This document shows, piece after piece, positions 41,389 to 50,726 of a stretch of 64,000 bases of DNA (within the stretch, counting starts at the first letter, position 1; each line of letters starts with the position of its first letter). The notes beneath the pieces are model-generated. The model worked only from the letters and a program-made list of their open reading frames with translations. It did no database searches and was not told where the DNA came from. Position numbers and translations under genes: made by a program. Source of the stretch: MWDV01 sp964634255 (GTDB lineage: Bacteria; Verrucomicrobiota; Verrucomicrobiia; Limisphaerales; MWDV01); the NCBI GenBank assembly GCA_964634255.1, contig CAZWJC010000008.1, positions 1 through 64,000 on the forward strand, given 5' to 3'.

Positions 41389-44300
41389 ATGGCATCCCTT
41401 CGCTCTATAAACGCCCATATCGAACTGTTTGGGACGGGCAATCAAGCCCGGTCGTGTTTTACTCGCATCCTCTGGCTGGCCGTTGTCGCTTCGGTGCTCA
41501 CGCTCCGCTCCACCGCTTTGGGCGGTGCGGTCTGGGCTTGGGGTAATAACAGCGACGGCCAGTGCAGCGTGCCCCCGAATCTGCCAGCCGTGACGGCCGT
41601 GGCCGGTGGCGGACTCCACAGCTTGGCGCTCACCCAGGACGGGCGTGTCCTCGCTTGGGGCTGGAATGTGCTGAATGAGACCAATGTTCCGCCCGGACTG
41701 GCCAACGTGGTCGCCATCGCCGCCAACTACGGCTACTCGCTCGCGCTGAAGCGGGACGGCACGGTTGTTGGCTGGGGGACGGTTTCCAACACCATCCCCG
41801 CCGGGCTGACGAATATCGCCGCCTTGGCGGCTGGGTTGGATCATTGTCTCGCGCTTCGCCGCAATGGCACGGTCGTTTCCTGGGGGAATTCCTACGCGGT
41901 TCCCGCTAATTTGACCAACGTTATCGGCATTGCTGCGGGTGACGGACACAGCGTTGCCGTCACGGCAAGTGGCCAGGTCGTGGCTTGGGGAAAGAACACC
42001 TCAGGTCAGGCCGACGTGCCTGCCGACCTCACCAATGCCGTGGCGGTCGCGGCGGGGAACAACCACTCGCTGGCGCTTCGGTCAAATGGCCGGGTTGTCG
42101 CTTGGGGTGACAACGCGGACGGCCAGACGAGCGTGCCGTCCGGTTTGGCGAATGTCGTTGCCATCGCCGCTGGCGGTGGGCACAACCTCGCGCTCAAGGC
42201 CGACGGCACCATTACCCTGTGGGGACGGAACAACTTTGGCCAAGCCAGCCCTTCCAGCCTTTCCGATGTTGTTGGCATCTCCGGTGGCGCCTACCACAGC
42301 CTCGCGCTGGTGGGAGATGCGTCACCCGTCATTACGGGCCAACCCATGAACCAAACCGCCATGCTCACCCGCGAAGCCACGTTTCGGGTGCTGGCGGTAG
42401 GAAGCCGTCCGTTGCGTTATTACTGGTTCCATAACGGAACACTCCTGCCAGGTGCCAACGCCGCAGCGCTCACCCTGACCGACATTGAGATGAGCGATGC
42501 CGGCCTCTACCACGCAATCGTGTCCAACGTCTATGGCGCCGTGACCAGCTCTCCAGCCATGCTCACGCCGGTTGAACCGCCCCTGTTTGTCTCCGTCCAG
42601 CCGGCCGAGCAGAATGTGTCTTGCGGCGATCAGGTCGGCTTCCAAGCCATCGCAGGTGGGTTTGCCCCGCTGAGCTATCAATGGCGGTTCCAGGGAACTG
42701 ACATTGCGGGGGCGACTAATTCGGATCTGGTGTTGCCGGGCATCCTGACCAATCAAGCGGGCGGGTACTCGGTGGTGGTGACCAACGTGTCCGGGATCGT
42801 GACGAGCGCCGTGGCCACGCTGGCCGTGGCCGTGGAATCGCCCGTGATCACCAGTCCGTTGACCGCCGTCGGCACGCAGGGCAGCCCCTTCGCCTATACC
42901 ATCACGGCGCTGCATGCGGTGAGCTTCAGCGCTCTGGGCTTGCCGCCGGGGCTTACGCTTAACCCGCTTACGGGGGTCATCTCCGGCACGCTGCTCGAAG
43001 CAGGTTCGTTTGAGACGATCATTTTGGCCGCCAACTCCTGCGGACAGACGGCCGAGACACTGGTCGTGACAATCGGCTCGGCAATCCCAGTTATCACCAG
43101 TGGCGGCACGGTCACGGGCACCGAGGAGACGGCCATTGCCTCCTACCGAATCACCGCCACACAGACGCCCACTTCCTTTGGCGCGGCAAACCTGCCCTCG
43201 GGTTTGTCGCTGGATGCCAATACGGGCATCATCTCGGGCGCTCCGATCTTTGCCGGAACCTTCACGGCGACCATCTCCGCCAGCAACATGTGGGGGGTGG
43301 GTTCAGCTCGCCTGCAGTTCAATGTCGCCAATCGCGTCATCAGCGGCCTGGCCGTCACGGACGTGAGCTACAACTACCATTCGCCTTACCTCTTGGATTT
43401 CGAGTTTACGCTTCGCGATGGCAACAATAACGGGATCGTCACGCAGCCGTCGCTGTTGTCAGCCGTATGCATGGAGAACACGCACCCAGGCGTGTCGCTG
43501 GCCTTGGGGCCGGATGGTACCGCGGAGCAAATCACCGCCACCACTCTGATAACCAACTACGTCGCTGAAACCGGCGTCTACATCACCCGGAATACCGGCA
43601 AAGTGACCAGTAAGATTACCAAGACCTACTTGGTGTTGGATTACACCGAGAGTATTTCGGATCCCATCCTGAATGGGGACGCCAATGGCGATGGCATTTC
43701 GGATGGCGTGGATTTCATGGTCAGCGGTGCCCAGTACTTCGTGAATCAGCAACCGGCAGATGCCCAGATCGGGGTCTATGAGTTCCACCGGGACGATCTT
43801 GATCCGAGCCAGGTCTTGGCGCTCACCAAGGATAAGGCGCTCCTCAACAACGCGATCGCGGGGATCTGGACCAACAACGTCAACTGGTTTTATGCGGGTT
43901 CGCGCTGCTGGGATGCGGTGGATGCGGCCATTCTTGCCTTGGGCGCGGCCAACCCGGACGAGCAGCACCATGTGATTTTCATCTCCGATGGTCTGGACTC
44001 GTCCAGCGCTGCTACGCCGGATCAGGTGATAGAGGATGCCCAAGCTGGCAATGTGCGGGTGCATTGCATCGCGTTTGGCGATAACGCCGATACGAATACG
44101 CTTGGCCAGATTACCTCCGCGACCGGCGGGCGGATGTTCCTCGCCGAGATCACGTCCGATCTGTTCGATCAATTCGCCCTGATCTCCAAAGACATCCAGG
44201 CGCAATACACCCTCCGCTGGGCTTCGTTGCGGAGAGACGCGACCGAAATCGCGCCGTTCTTCCTCCTCTCTTACCAAGGCTACACGGCTGCCCCGGCCGA

Positions 44301-45303
44301 GTGGACCTCGCGTATTGACTCCACCAACCGCGAGGTTTACACGAGCACATTCGAAGAGGAGGTTGATGACTCCGTGGACCCGCCGGTGACCAACTTGATC
44401 GAGACGATTGAGACCAACATTGTCAGCGACTTCTTCGTGGTGTGGGAAAACCGCGATCTGGGCGGCTACGTGGCCACCAACTACGTTGGTAATGTGACTG
44501 AAGGTGCCCTCCGGTTGGCCTTGGACGAGGAGGTCAAGCCCACGGGCATCAACTTGCGCGCCACTTACATCCCGCGGTACATCCGGCAACTGCGCTTGCG
44601 CTACCGGCCCAACTGGCCTTGCAGTGCCAGCCTGAACGCGACCAACGCGGGGGAGATGCTCTATGGCTGGAATCTGATTGAGACCAATGATGTGGATGGC
44701 AGCACGTGTGTGTTGATCAGCAGCACCAATCCGGCAAGCATTACCACCAGTCTGCCCTTCCCTGGATTTGGCCCGTTGCTCACGTTCACCTTCAAGGACG
44801 TCCTCACCAAGCCGAAGGAAGCCTTCTCCTTCATCACCGTGGACAATTCGATCTACACCGGCATCCCAGCCGGCGGACAGAAATTCCTGTTTGAGCCCGG
44901 AAACACGAACAACTTCGTGACCAGCTATCCCGCTCTGCCCTACGGCACACCCGTTCCGTGGCTGATGGCCAACGGAATCACCAGCAACTTCGCCGCCGCC
45001 GAAACCAACGACTTTGATGGTGATCGCGTGCTCACGTGGCAGGAATACCGCGCCAACACGAATCCGAAGGACAAGAATTCCCGATTCGCCATCACGAGCA
45101 TGACCACGGACTTCTATGGCCGGTACGAAATCACCTTCACCACGGCGTCCAACCGCTGGTACCGGGCAGAAGCATCCGAAGACCTCGTGAATTGGGAAAC
45201 GCTGGAAGACAACATCCCCGGCACTGGCACGCCGATCACGGTGACGGATCCGCAGAGTCCAGCGGTGTCGACGCGGATGAACTACCGGGTGCGGGTTTGG
45301 TGA
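41389..45303 (+). CDS. Secreted RCC1-repeat / Ig / VWA mosaic protein
   Basis: A 1304-aa exported protein from ATG 41389. After a signal peptide, seven RCC1-type blades (about residues 46-311; AVWAWGNNSDGQCSVP, VVAWGKNTSGQADVP, VVAWGDNADGQTSVP) form a propeller. Two Ig-like domains (about 312-480) and two putative He_PIG Ig modules follow, then a VWA domain (about 748-944) whose MIDAS site reads DYTES instead of DxSxS, with IFISDGLDS later. A long beta-rich part, a DFDGDRVLTWQEYRANTNP calcium-type segment and the shared C-terminal module end it. Probably a surface protein for binding; no enzyme is suspected. Confidence 0.85.
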   Translation: MASLRSINAHIELFGTGNQARSCFTRILWLAVVASVLTLRSTALGGAVWAWGNNSDGQCSVPPNLPAVTAVAGGGLHSLALTQDGRVLAWGWNVLNETNVPPGLANVVAIAANYGYSLALKRDGTVVGWGTVSNTIPAGLTNIAALAAGLDHCLALRRNGTVVSWGNSYAVPANLTNVIGIAAGDGHSVAVTASGQVVAWGKNTSGQADVPADLTNAVAVAAGNNHSLALRSNGRVVAWGDNADGQTSVPSGLANVVAIAAGGGHNLALKADGTITLWGRNNFGQASPSSLSDVVGISGGAYHSLALVGDASPVITGQPMNQTAMLTREATFRVLAVGSRPLRYYWFHNGTLLPGANAAALTLTDIEMSDAGLYHAIVSNVYGAVTSSPAMLTPVEPPLFVSVQPAEQNVSCGDQVGFQAIAGGFAPLSYQWRFQGTDIAGATNSDLVLPGILTNQAGGYSVVVTNVSGIVTSAVATLAVAVESPVITSPLTAVGTQGSPFAYTITALHAVSFSALGLPPGLTLNPLTGVISGTLLEAGSFETIILAANSCGQTAETLVVTIGSAIPVITSGGTVTGTEETAIASYRITATQTPTSFGAANLPSGLSLDANTGIISGAPIFAGTFTATISASNMWGVGSARLQFNVANRVISGLAVTDVSYNYHSPYLLDFEFTLRDGNNNGIVTQPSLLSAVCMENTHPGVSLALGPDGTAEQITATTLITNYVAETGVYITRNTGKVTSKITKTYLVLDYTESISDPILNGDANGDGISDGVDFMVSGAQYFVNQQPADAQIGVYEFHRDDLDPSQVLALTKDKALLNNAIAGIWTNNVNWFYAGSRCWDAVDAAILALGAANPDEQHHVIFISDGLDSSSAATPDQVIEDAQAGNVRVHCIAFGDNADTNTLGQITSATGGRMFLAEITSDLFDQFALISKDIQAQYTLRWASLRRDATEIAPFFLLSYQGYTAAPAEWTSRIDSTNREVYTSTFEEEVDDSVDPPVTNLIETIETNIVSDFFVVWENRDLGGYVATNYVGNVTEGALRLALDEEVKPTGINLRATYIPRYIRQLRLRYRPNWPCSASLNATNAGEMLYGWNLIETNDVDGSTCVLISSTNPASITTSLPFPGFGPLLTFTFKDVLTKPKEAFSFITVDNSIYTGIPAGGQKFLFEPGNTNNFVTSYPALPYGTPVPWLMANGITSNFAAAETNDFDGDRVLTWQEYRANTNPKDKNSRFAITSMTTDFYGRYEITFTTASNRWYRAEASEDLVNWETLEDNIPGTGTPITVTDPQSPAVSTRMNYRVRVW

Positions 45304-45356
45304 TGGGGCAGGCCGCCTGTACCGAGTGTGCAGCGGGAGAAATATCGGCGCCAAGA

Positions 45357-45441
45357 TGGTGCTCGCGACAGGACTTGAACCTGTATGGGTTGCCCCACTA
45401 GAACCTGAATCTAGCGCGTCTGCCAATTCCGCCACGCGAGC
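45357..45441 (-). tRNA. tRNA-Leu (anticodon CAG)
   Basis: An 85-nt class II tRNA including an encoded CCA end. Acceptor GCTCGCG pairs with CGCGAGC; the anticodon arm is CTAGA-TTCAGGT-TCTAG with CAG; the long variable arm is TGGGGCAACCCA; the T arm holds GGTTCAAGTCC. It reads codon CTG. Everything is intact. Confidence 0.97.
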
Positions 45442-45608
45442 AGGCGACCGACGGGCATTCTATTACCCGGTCGGCGACTGCGGAGCAAGCCCGAACCGGA
45501 AAAAACAACGCGATTCAGCGGAGTAGTTTCTTGCCGCCGCGCATGAGGCGGGGGTTTCCGACTGCTCCGCGGCGAGTGGTAGCGGCTTGTTCCGGCACGA
45601 ATTGACTT

Positions 45609-46325
45609 ATGGGCGCATTTCTCTTCACCGGCTGGGCCAGCGTGTTCGATCCGAAACGCGGCCTGTTTGACACCTGTTCCAGCGTCATTTATCACGACTG
45701 TGACGAGCCATCGGCGCGGGCCCGGTTTGAGGATGGCCTCCAACATGGTGGTCGTGCCGAAGACGAGCACTCGCGCAAGATCGAGCAGATCACTGTGTCA
45801 CCGATCGTGGACCGGCTCTTCACCGAAACCGGCGATGAAACGTTGGATTGGGCAGCCGTGGACGCGCAGGCAGGCCAGGTCTTGGAAGCGGGCGAAGCGG
45901 CCTACGAACAACAAGGTTACTGGGCGGATTGCAATGAGTTGGTTTCTCCAGCCCGCTTGGCCCCGGACATCCCCACACTGCAGCGCAATCTCCCTGACGA
46001 CGTTCGTTCTGGCTTGAACTGGTCGGCGGAGGCGCAGAACTACTTCCTCGTTTCCGCGCTCGTCATCCCCAGCCCGGTTGAACCAGAACCAGACTACGAC
46101 AACCCCGAACCGACCGACCTCGAGGGCGATCTGCCCGGCGGCCGCCGGGAAGCGTCGTTCCCGGAGTTGGCGGCGAAGGAAGCAACGGCGGTCATCAAAG
46201 CGCGAAACACGGTCGTGGCCGCCTGGCTCTGGCGGCGCTATGCCGCGGAAACGCCGCTGGCTCGCAATCCCATTCGCGTGGACGGCTGGTGCGCAGTCGT
46301 CGGACCCTCGAAGGAAGCCGCGTGA
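45609..46325 (+). CDS. Conserved-looking soluble protein, unknown function
   Basis: A 238-aa protein without signal peptide or membrane helix. The N terminus (MGAFLFTGWASVFDPKRG) is hydrophobic but ends in charged sequence; the rest is acidic and rich in Ala, Glu and Pro. A short Pro/acidic linker sits near residues 158-180 (EPEPDYDNPEPTDLEG), then a helical domain ending in WCAVVGPSKEAA. No family recognised. Its stop overlaps the GTG start of the sialidase-like gene (GTGA), so the two are co-translated. Confidence 0.65.
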   Translation: MGAFLFTGWASVFDPKRGLFDTCSSVIYHDCDEPSARARFEDGLQHGGRAEDEHSRKIEQITVSPIVDRLFTETGDETLDWAAVDAQAGQVLEAGEAAYEQQGYWADCNELVSPARLAPDIPTLQRNLPDDVRSGLNWSAEAQNYFLVSALVIPSPVEPEPDYDNPEPTDLEGDLPGGRREASFPELAAKEATAVIKARNTVVAAWLWRRYAAETPLARNPIRVDGWCAVVGPSKEAA

Positions 46326-47470
46326 GCTGGTCGGTCAAGTTCCTGTGGATTTGCTGCGCCTTGGCGTTCACGCCATGTCTGCCTCGGGTTGGCGCGGCGC
46401 CGATGCCCACCAATACCCTCGTCTTCAATCTCCCTGCCACGCAGGAAAACCCGCGCAGCTCTGAGGGCGCGTTCGTCACCCTGAAACCGGGTCGAGTGCT
46501 GTTCCTCTACACCCAGTTCTATGGCGGCGGCGCGGACGAAAGTCCCGCGCGTATCGTGTCTGTCCAGTCGGACGATGCGGGGCGTACCTGGTCGCGCGAG
46601 CCGCGGGTGGTCGTCGAGAATGTTGGGCACGAAAACGTGATGAGCGTTTCCCTGCTGCGCCTGCAGAGCGGCAAGCTCGCGCTGTTTTATCTCATCAAGA
46701 ACGGCCTGCATGATTGCCGCCCATGGCTGCAACTTTCCGAAGACGAGGCCCAAACCTGGTCGCCGCCGAAGCTCGTCGTGGATGCGCCCGGCTATTTCGT
46801 CCTGAACAACGACCGCGTGGTGCAGCTTACTTCCGGCCGGCTGATTGCGCCGGTCGCGTTCCATCGCTCCCGCAAGTCCGATCCCAAAGACCCGCGGAGC
46901 TTTGATTCGCGCTCGCTCGCCCTCTGGTTTCTTTCGGACGACGAAGGCAAGACGTGGCGGGAGGCCAACGATTGGTGGGGGCCGCCTGCGCCCAGCCGCA
47001 GCGGACTTCAAGAGCCTGGCGTCGTCGAACTGGCCGATGGGCGACTGCGCAGTTGGATGCGTACCGACCTGGGCGCGCAGTACGAGTGCCTCTCCACCAA
47101 CGCGGGCGTGGCGTGGTCACCCCCGGTGGCCGGTCCGCTCCGGTCGCCCCTCTCGCCCGCCAGCATCAAACGCCTGTCCGACTCGTCGGATTTGCTGGCG
47201 GTGTTCAACGATCACTCCGGCCAGTTCCCGTTCGCGCCGGGCAAACGCACGCCACTCGTCGTGGCGATCTCGCGCGATGGTGGAGAAACGTGGCCGCTCC
47301 GCACAGTCGTGGAAGATGATCCGGAAGGCCGCTATTGCTACACGGCCATTCACTTTGTGGAGAACGCCGTGTTGCTTGGCTATTTCGATTTTCGCGCCAC
47401 GGCGAAGAATCCGCTCGGCAATCGCCAGCTTATCCGGCGGATTGAGTTGGACCGGCTGACGCGCAAATAG
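46322..47470 (+). CDS. Exo-sialidase-like (BNR) exported protein
   Basis: A 382-aa exported protein starting at a GTG that overlaps the previous stop. Signal peptide: WICCALAFTPCLPRVGAA. Four Asp-boxes, SDDAGRTWS, SEDEAQTWS, SDDEGKTWR and SRDGGETW, give a propeller of the sialidase superfamily. LQEPGVVELADGRLRSW and YSARYCYT-like ends are typical of the BNR_2 family found in many Verrucomicrobia and Bacteroidetes. The first exported glycan hydrolase at 4223 is of a different subfamily. Substrate not proven. Confidence 0.85.
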   Translation: MSWSVKFLWICCALAFTPCLPRVGAAPMPTNTLVFNLPATQENPRSSEGAFVTLKPGRVLFLYTQFYGGGADESPARIVSVQSDDAGRTWSREPRVVVENVGHENVMSVSLLRLQSGKLALFYLIKNGLHDCRPWLQLSEDEAQTWSPPKLVVDAPGYFVLNNDRVVQLTSGRLIAPVAFHRSRKSDPKDPRSFDSRSLALWFLSDDEGKTWREANDWWGPPAPSRSGLQEPGVVELADGRLRSWMRTDLGAQYECLSTNAGVAWSPPVAGPLRSPLSPASIKRLSDSSDLLAVFNDHSGQFPFAPGKRTPLVVAISRDGGETWPLRTVVEDDPEGRYCYTAIHFVENAVLLGYFDFRATAKNPLGNRQLIRRIELDRLTRK

Positions 47471-47513
47471 GAAACCCGGCCACGGTCGTTTGGGAATTGC
47501 GTACCAGCGCGCC

Positions 47514-49283
47514 CTATTTCACCGCGCTGTCCGCCGGGTGGATCCACACCCAATCGTTCTTGTCGAGGTCGGGTTTAGGGTAAGTCCACCCGCGCCAATC
47601 ACGATGACGCGGGCTGGGTTTGCCGCCGTCATCCACTTTGTTGACGCCGACCGAATAAAGGACAAAACCGCCGCCGTCTGTGCGCCGATACTTCAGCGGC
47701 GCGCCCGTCACGATGTCGTGCGGCGGCTTCGTCACAAATTGCGGCGCGAGCGCATCCAGCGCCGCCGGGAACTCGCCGTTGGCCAGCCGATACCGCTCCA
47801 GCGCGCAAGCCAGCGTGGCGAGGTCCACCACCGTCTGCGCAAACGGGAAACTTTCGCGGGCTCCGGCATACATCTCCCACAGTTTCGGCGTGATGAAGAC
47901 CGGGAAGAATGGGTCGGAGTCGCCGAACAGTTCGCGCGGGCGAACGTTGGGTTTCGCTGCGACGCGGCGCGCAGCCAAGTCAATGGCCGCGCTTGCGTAA
48001 TCCAAGTGCAGCCGGTGGATCGTGGCCTGATCTTGGAGCGACCACCCGACCGGATAGATGAGGCGCACGAGGTCCAACGCGCGTTGTTCGTCAGCCTTGT
48101 CAAAGACTTCCCGGGAAGGCTTGGGAGTCGAAGTGGGGATTAAGCGGTCCACGAGCGCCGCCATGGTCAGAGCATCCGCACGCACCGCGTCGGCGTAGTC
48201 ACTGAGAAGATCAAGCTTCTCGATCTGGCGCTGCAACTCGGCGACTTGCGCCGTCGTCCAACTGTGCTGCGCCAGCCCTTCCCACAACGGTTGCAGCGCA
48301 TCCATGACGGCAAGGTGGTGGTGGGTGTAGGTGAGTGAGGATGGCTGGGGCCGTTGCCGACCGTAATCCGCCAGCCGCAGGATGAATAGCACGTCGCGGA
48401 ACGCCGCCGCCGCATCTTGCGATGCCAGTTCCGCCGTGGCGCGCAATTGCACCAGCCGCAACAACCGATCCAAGTTCCCTCTTGCCTGACTGGACATCAT
48501 GTTGTCCGCGTCTTGTTCCAAGGGAAACCAGCATGCCGGGCGATCACTGTAGGATCGCAGCGACTCGATCATCGGCGCATAGGACTCCAGCATTTCCAGC
48601 ATTGCGGCGGCAGCCTGTGCTGGAAGTGTGGAGTTCTGGCGATTGGTACTGACCCAGAAGTCCTTGTGCTGATTCGTCCGCGAGTGAAACTCGCGATAAA
48701 GTCCCAGGTCTGCGGCCCGCCCGTCGAGCCACGGTGCGAACGGCGCCGCCTGCCAGGGCCGCAGGTGGAACCGTCCCAGGCTGCCGAGTTGCGGTGACGT
48801 TGGCTGGCTTGCTTTGCTGGGCTGACGTTCAAAGAACGGCGCGAAGAGCGGCGCCTTGGCGAAGTTCTGATCATCCGGCGGTTGCGGCACGAGGAGGGTC
48901 TCGTAGTCCAGCGATTCACCGCGGGCCTGGGCTTCGCGCGCCACCGCGGCCCAGGCGCGTTTGCCGCGCCACAGTTCGACGGCGTAAAACAGCGCCACGG
49001 TGGAGACGATGAAAACAAGGGTCCACCCGCAGAGCCGCCACGCATCGCGTCCCACCAGCCAGCGCCAGCCACGCCGCCATGCGCCTGCACCAACCCGGAC
49101 CAGCGCGTTCACGACCAGCAGCACCACCACCCCGAGGAAGAACGCCGGCAAGCCGTGAATGTGTCCCTCACGTTGTTCCCAGGTGATCTGGCTGTAGGCG
49201 GTCCACGCCAGCAACGCCACAATGGCAATTACTGGCCAGAGCCACTTCCTCCGAACCGTTGTTTCTGATGAATTCGTCTTCAT
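47514..49283 (-). CDS. Membrane protein with a pseudopilin-like C-terminal segment
   Basis: A 589-aa protein with three N-terminal helices (about 13-30, 45-65 and 85-105) and a large extracytoplasmic part made mainly of alpha helices (residues about 110-500). The end (ALERYRLANGEFPAAL, then QFVTKPPHDIVTGAPLKY and FVLYSVGVNKVDDGG) matches the C-terminal part of type II secretion pseudopilins such as GspG, but without the N-terminal helix. The start overlaps the stop of the anti-sigma-like gene (ATGA), so it is translated after it. Function unknown; perhaps part of the same envelope-signal system. Confidence 0.75.
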   Translation of the reverse strand: MKTNSSETTVRRKWLWPVIAIVALLAWTAYSQITWEQREGHIHGLPAFFLGVVVLLVVNALVRVGAGAWRRGWRWLVGRDAWRLCGWTLVFIVSTVALFYAVELWRGKRAWAAVAREAQARGESLDYETLLVPQPPDDQNFAKAPLFAPFFERQPSKASQPTSPQLGSLGRFHLRPWQAAPFAPWLDGRAADLGLYREFHSRTNQHKDFWVSTNRQNSTLPAQAAAAMLEMLESYAPMIESLRSYSDRPACWFPLEQDADNMMSSQARGNLDRLLRLVQLRATAELASQDAAAAFRDVLFILRLADYGRQRPQPSSLTYTHHHLAVMDALQPLWEGLAQHSWTTAQVAELQRQIEKLDLLSDYADAVRADALTMAALVDRLIPTSTPKPSREVFDKADEQRALDLVRLIYPVGWSLQDQATIHRLHLDYASAAIDLAARRVAAKPNVRPRELFGDSDPFFPVFITPKLWEMYAGARESFPFAQTVVDLATLACALERYRLANGEFPAALDALAPQFVTKPPHDIVTGAPLKYRRTDGGGFVLYSVGVNKVDDGGKPSPRHRDWRGWTYPKPDLDKNDWVWIHPADSAVK

Positions 49284-49867
49284 GCGACCTCCAGATCAGC
49301 GGGGCTGGCGGGCGAACGTTGGCTGCGCGGGGGCAAGGCGTCCGGCGCGGTCAGTTTCGGTCGAGACGGCTTCCCGGCATCCGCGCGGAGCAGCGGCGAC
49401 AAATGTTCCACTTTCAACGCGAGCAAAACCTCGCGAAGCGACACCGGCGGAGCGCTCGCCAGCGAAGCTGGCTTGGATGCGTCTGGGGCGGAGCAACGGA
49501 AGAACAAAACCAGCGCCCACATCGCCGTCAGACTGCCCCACGCCAGCCGCCGTCCGGACCACCAGCCGGAGAACCACGTGTCAGGACGCGCTGTCCCCGG
49601 CGCGCCGTCAGAAACGGCATCTGACCCCCTCACCGCCATCATCCAGCGCCGACGCAACGCAGCGGGCGCTTCAACCTCCGGCAAACGCTGGCCCGCTTCA
49701 GCCAGACCACGGGTAAGGTTCCGCAATTCTGCAAGCTTGGCCCGGCAGGTGACGCATTCGGCAAGATGCACTTCCAGCGCCGTCCGCTCTGTCTCTGCCA
49801 ATGCGCCCGCGGCGAGCAGACTCAGATCCACCGCGTAACGCCCGCATTTGTTGAACAGCCATTTCAC
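49280..49867 (-). CDS. Zinc-finger anti-sigma-factor-like membrane protein
   Basis: A 195-aa protein whose N terminus holds an HxxxCxxC zinc site (His34, Cys38, Cys41 in VHLAECVTCRAKL) as in ZAS-type anti-sigma factors, then one transmembrane helix (about residues 109-126) and a Pro/Ser-rich extracytoplasmic tail. Such proteins hold ECF sigma factors at the membrane. Start is a GTG at 49867 with AGGAG one base before it. No sigma-factor gene lies upstream; the next gene is bioD. The sigma partner must be elsewhere or lost. Confidence 0.82.
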   Translation of the reverse strand: MKWLFNKCGRYAVDLSLLAAGALAETERTALEVHLAECVTCRAKLAELRNLTRGLAEAGQRLPEVEAPAALRRRWMMAVRGSDAVSDGAPGTARPDTWFSGWWSGRRLAWGSLTAMWALVLFFRCSAPDASKPASLASAPPVSLREVLLALKVEHLSPLLRADAGKPSRPKLTAPDALPPRSQRSPASPADLEVA

Positions 49868-50030
49868 GCTCCTGTATCCCCAGTCACGGTGGAAAGGTTC
49901 ATGGAAATTCTGAGCCCTGTGGGGCTACGCCCCGTCCCTGGTCTGGATTCGGAGCCCCACTCCTGCGTGTTCGACCGCCTCAACCGACGGACACAGCTCA
50001 GCTCTCCAGCATCGCGTGCGTCAATACGGA

Positions 50031-50696
50031 CTATCCTGCGCGCAGCCGGCCGCGCAACGTAAGGTCGGTCGGCTTTGCCTTCGCGCCCAGCCAGGGCAAC
50101 CGGTGAATCCGCCGCGGCTCGATGAACTCGCCAAGTAACTCGGCGTTCGTGCGCGTGGCGCTGTCGGGTTTGGGCAGGTCGAAGAATACCACCTGCGCCC
50201 GCGCAGCCAGCCCCGCTGGCAACGCTTCCAGCGTGAGCCGAATTTGATTCACCGCTCCCAGCCGGTTCGGCGACACGATGATGGGCGTGGCCTTCAGCGC
50301 CACGATGAGTTCGCGAGACGCGAAATCCTCGCCCATCGGACTGAGCAACCCGCCTGCGCCCTCCACCACGACGATTTCAAAGCCCCGGCTCACACGCCGG
50401 ATGTGTTTCACCACTTCCGCCAACCTCACGCGTTTGCGTTCGCGCCGCGCTGCCAGCACGGGTGCGATCGCCGCCCGGAAATGCCACGGGTTCACCTCAT
50501 CAAGCGCCAAAACCTTACCCGCCGCGGTGCTTAGCGCCACGGCGTCATCGCGACCGCCAGAGCACAGGGGCTTGAGCGCGGCTACGCGCGCGCCGCGCTC
50601 GCGCAGAAACCGCGTCAGCAACGTCGCGAACACGGTCTTGCCCGCATCGGTATCCGTGCCGGTGATGAAGATCGTGGTGGCCACGGGGTGTTTCAT
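50031..50696 (-). CDS. bioD: Dethiobiotin synthetase
   Basis: A 221-aa ATP-dependent carboxylase/cyclase of biotin synthesis. The P-loop GTDTDAGKT and the Lys in ALKPLCSG are present; VVVEGAGGLLSPM is the typical second motif binding diaminopelargonic acid and ATP. ATG 50696 is the right start, since the fold begins six residues later. No other bio gene lies in the window. The gene follows the pseudopilin gene by 30 bases on the same strand. Confidence 0.93.
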   Translation of the reverse strand: MKHPVATTIFITGTDTDAGKTVFATLLTRFLRERGARVAALKPLCSGGRDDAVALSTAAGKVLALDEVNPWHFRAAIAPVLAARRERKRVRLAEVVKHIRRVSRGFEIVVVEGAGGLLSPMGEDFASRELIVALKATPIIVSPNRLGAVNQIRLTLEALPAGLAARAQVVFFDLPKPDSATRTNAELLGEFIEPRRIHRLPWLGAKAKPTDLTLRGRLRAG

Positions 50697-50726
50697 GGAC
50701 CAAGAAGTCTCGCTCGGTCGGCGCAT

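Noticed and set aside
43459..45435. 658-codon open frame opposite the RCC1/VWA gene
   Set aside because: Its N terminus starts inside tRNA-Leu and it shows no domain; the sense frame has clear RCC1, Ig and VWA domains.
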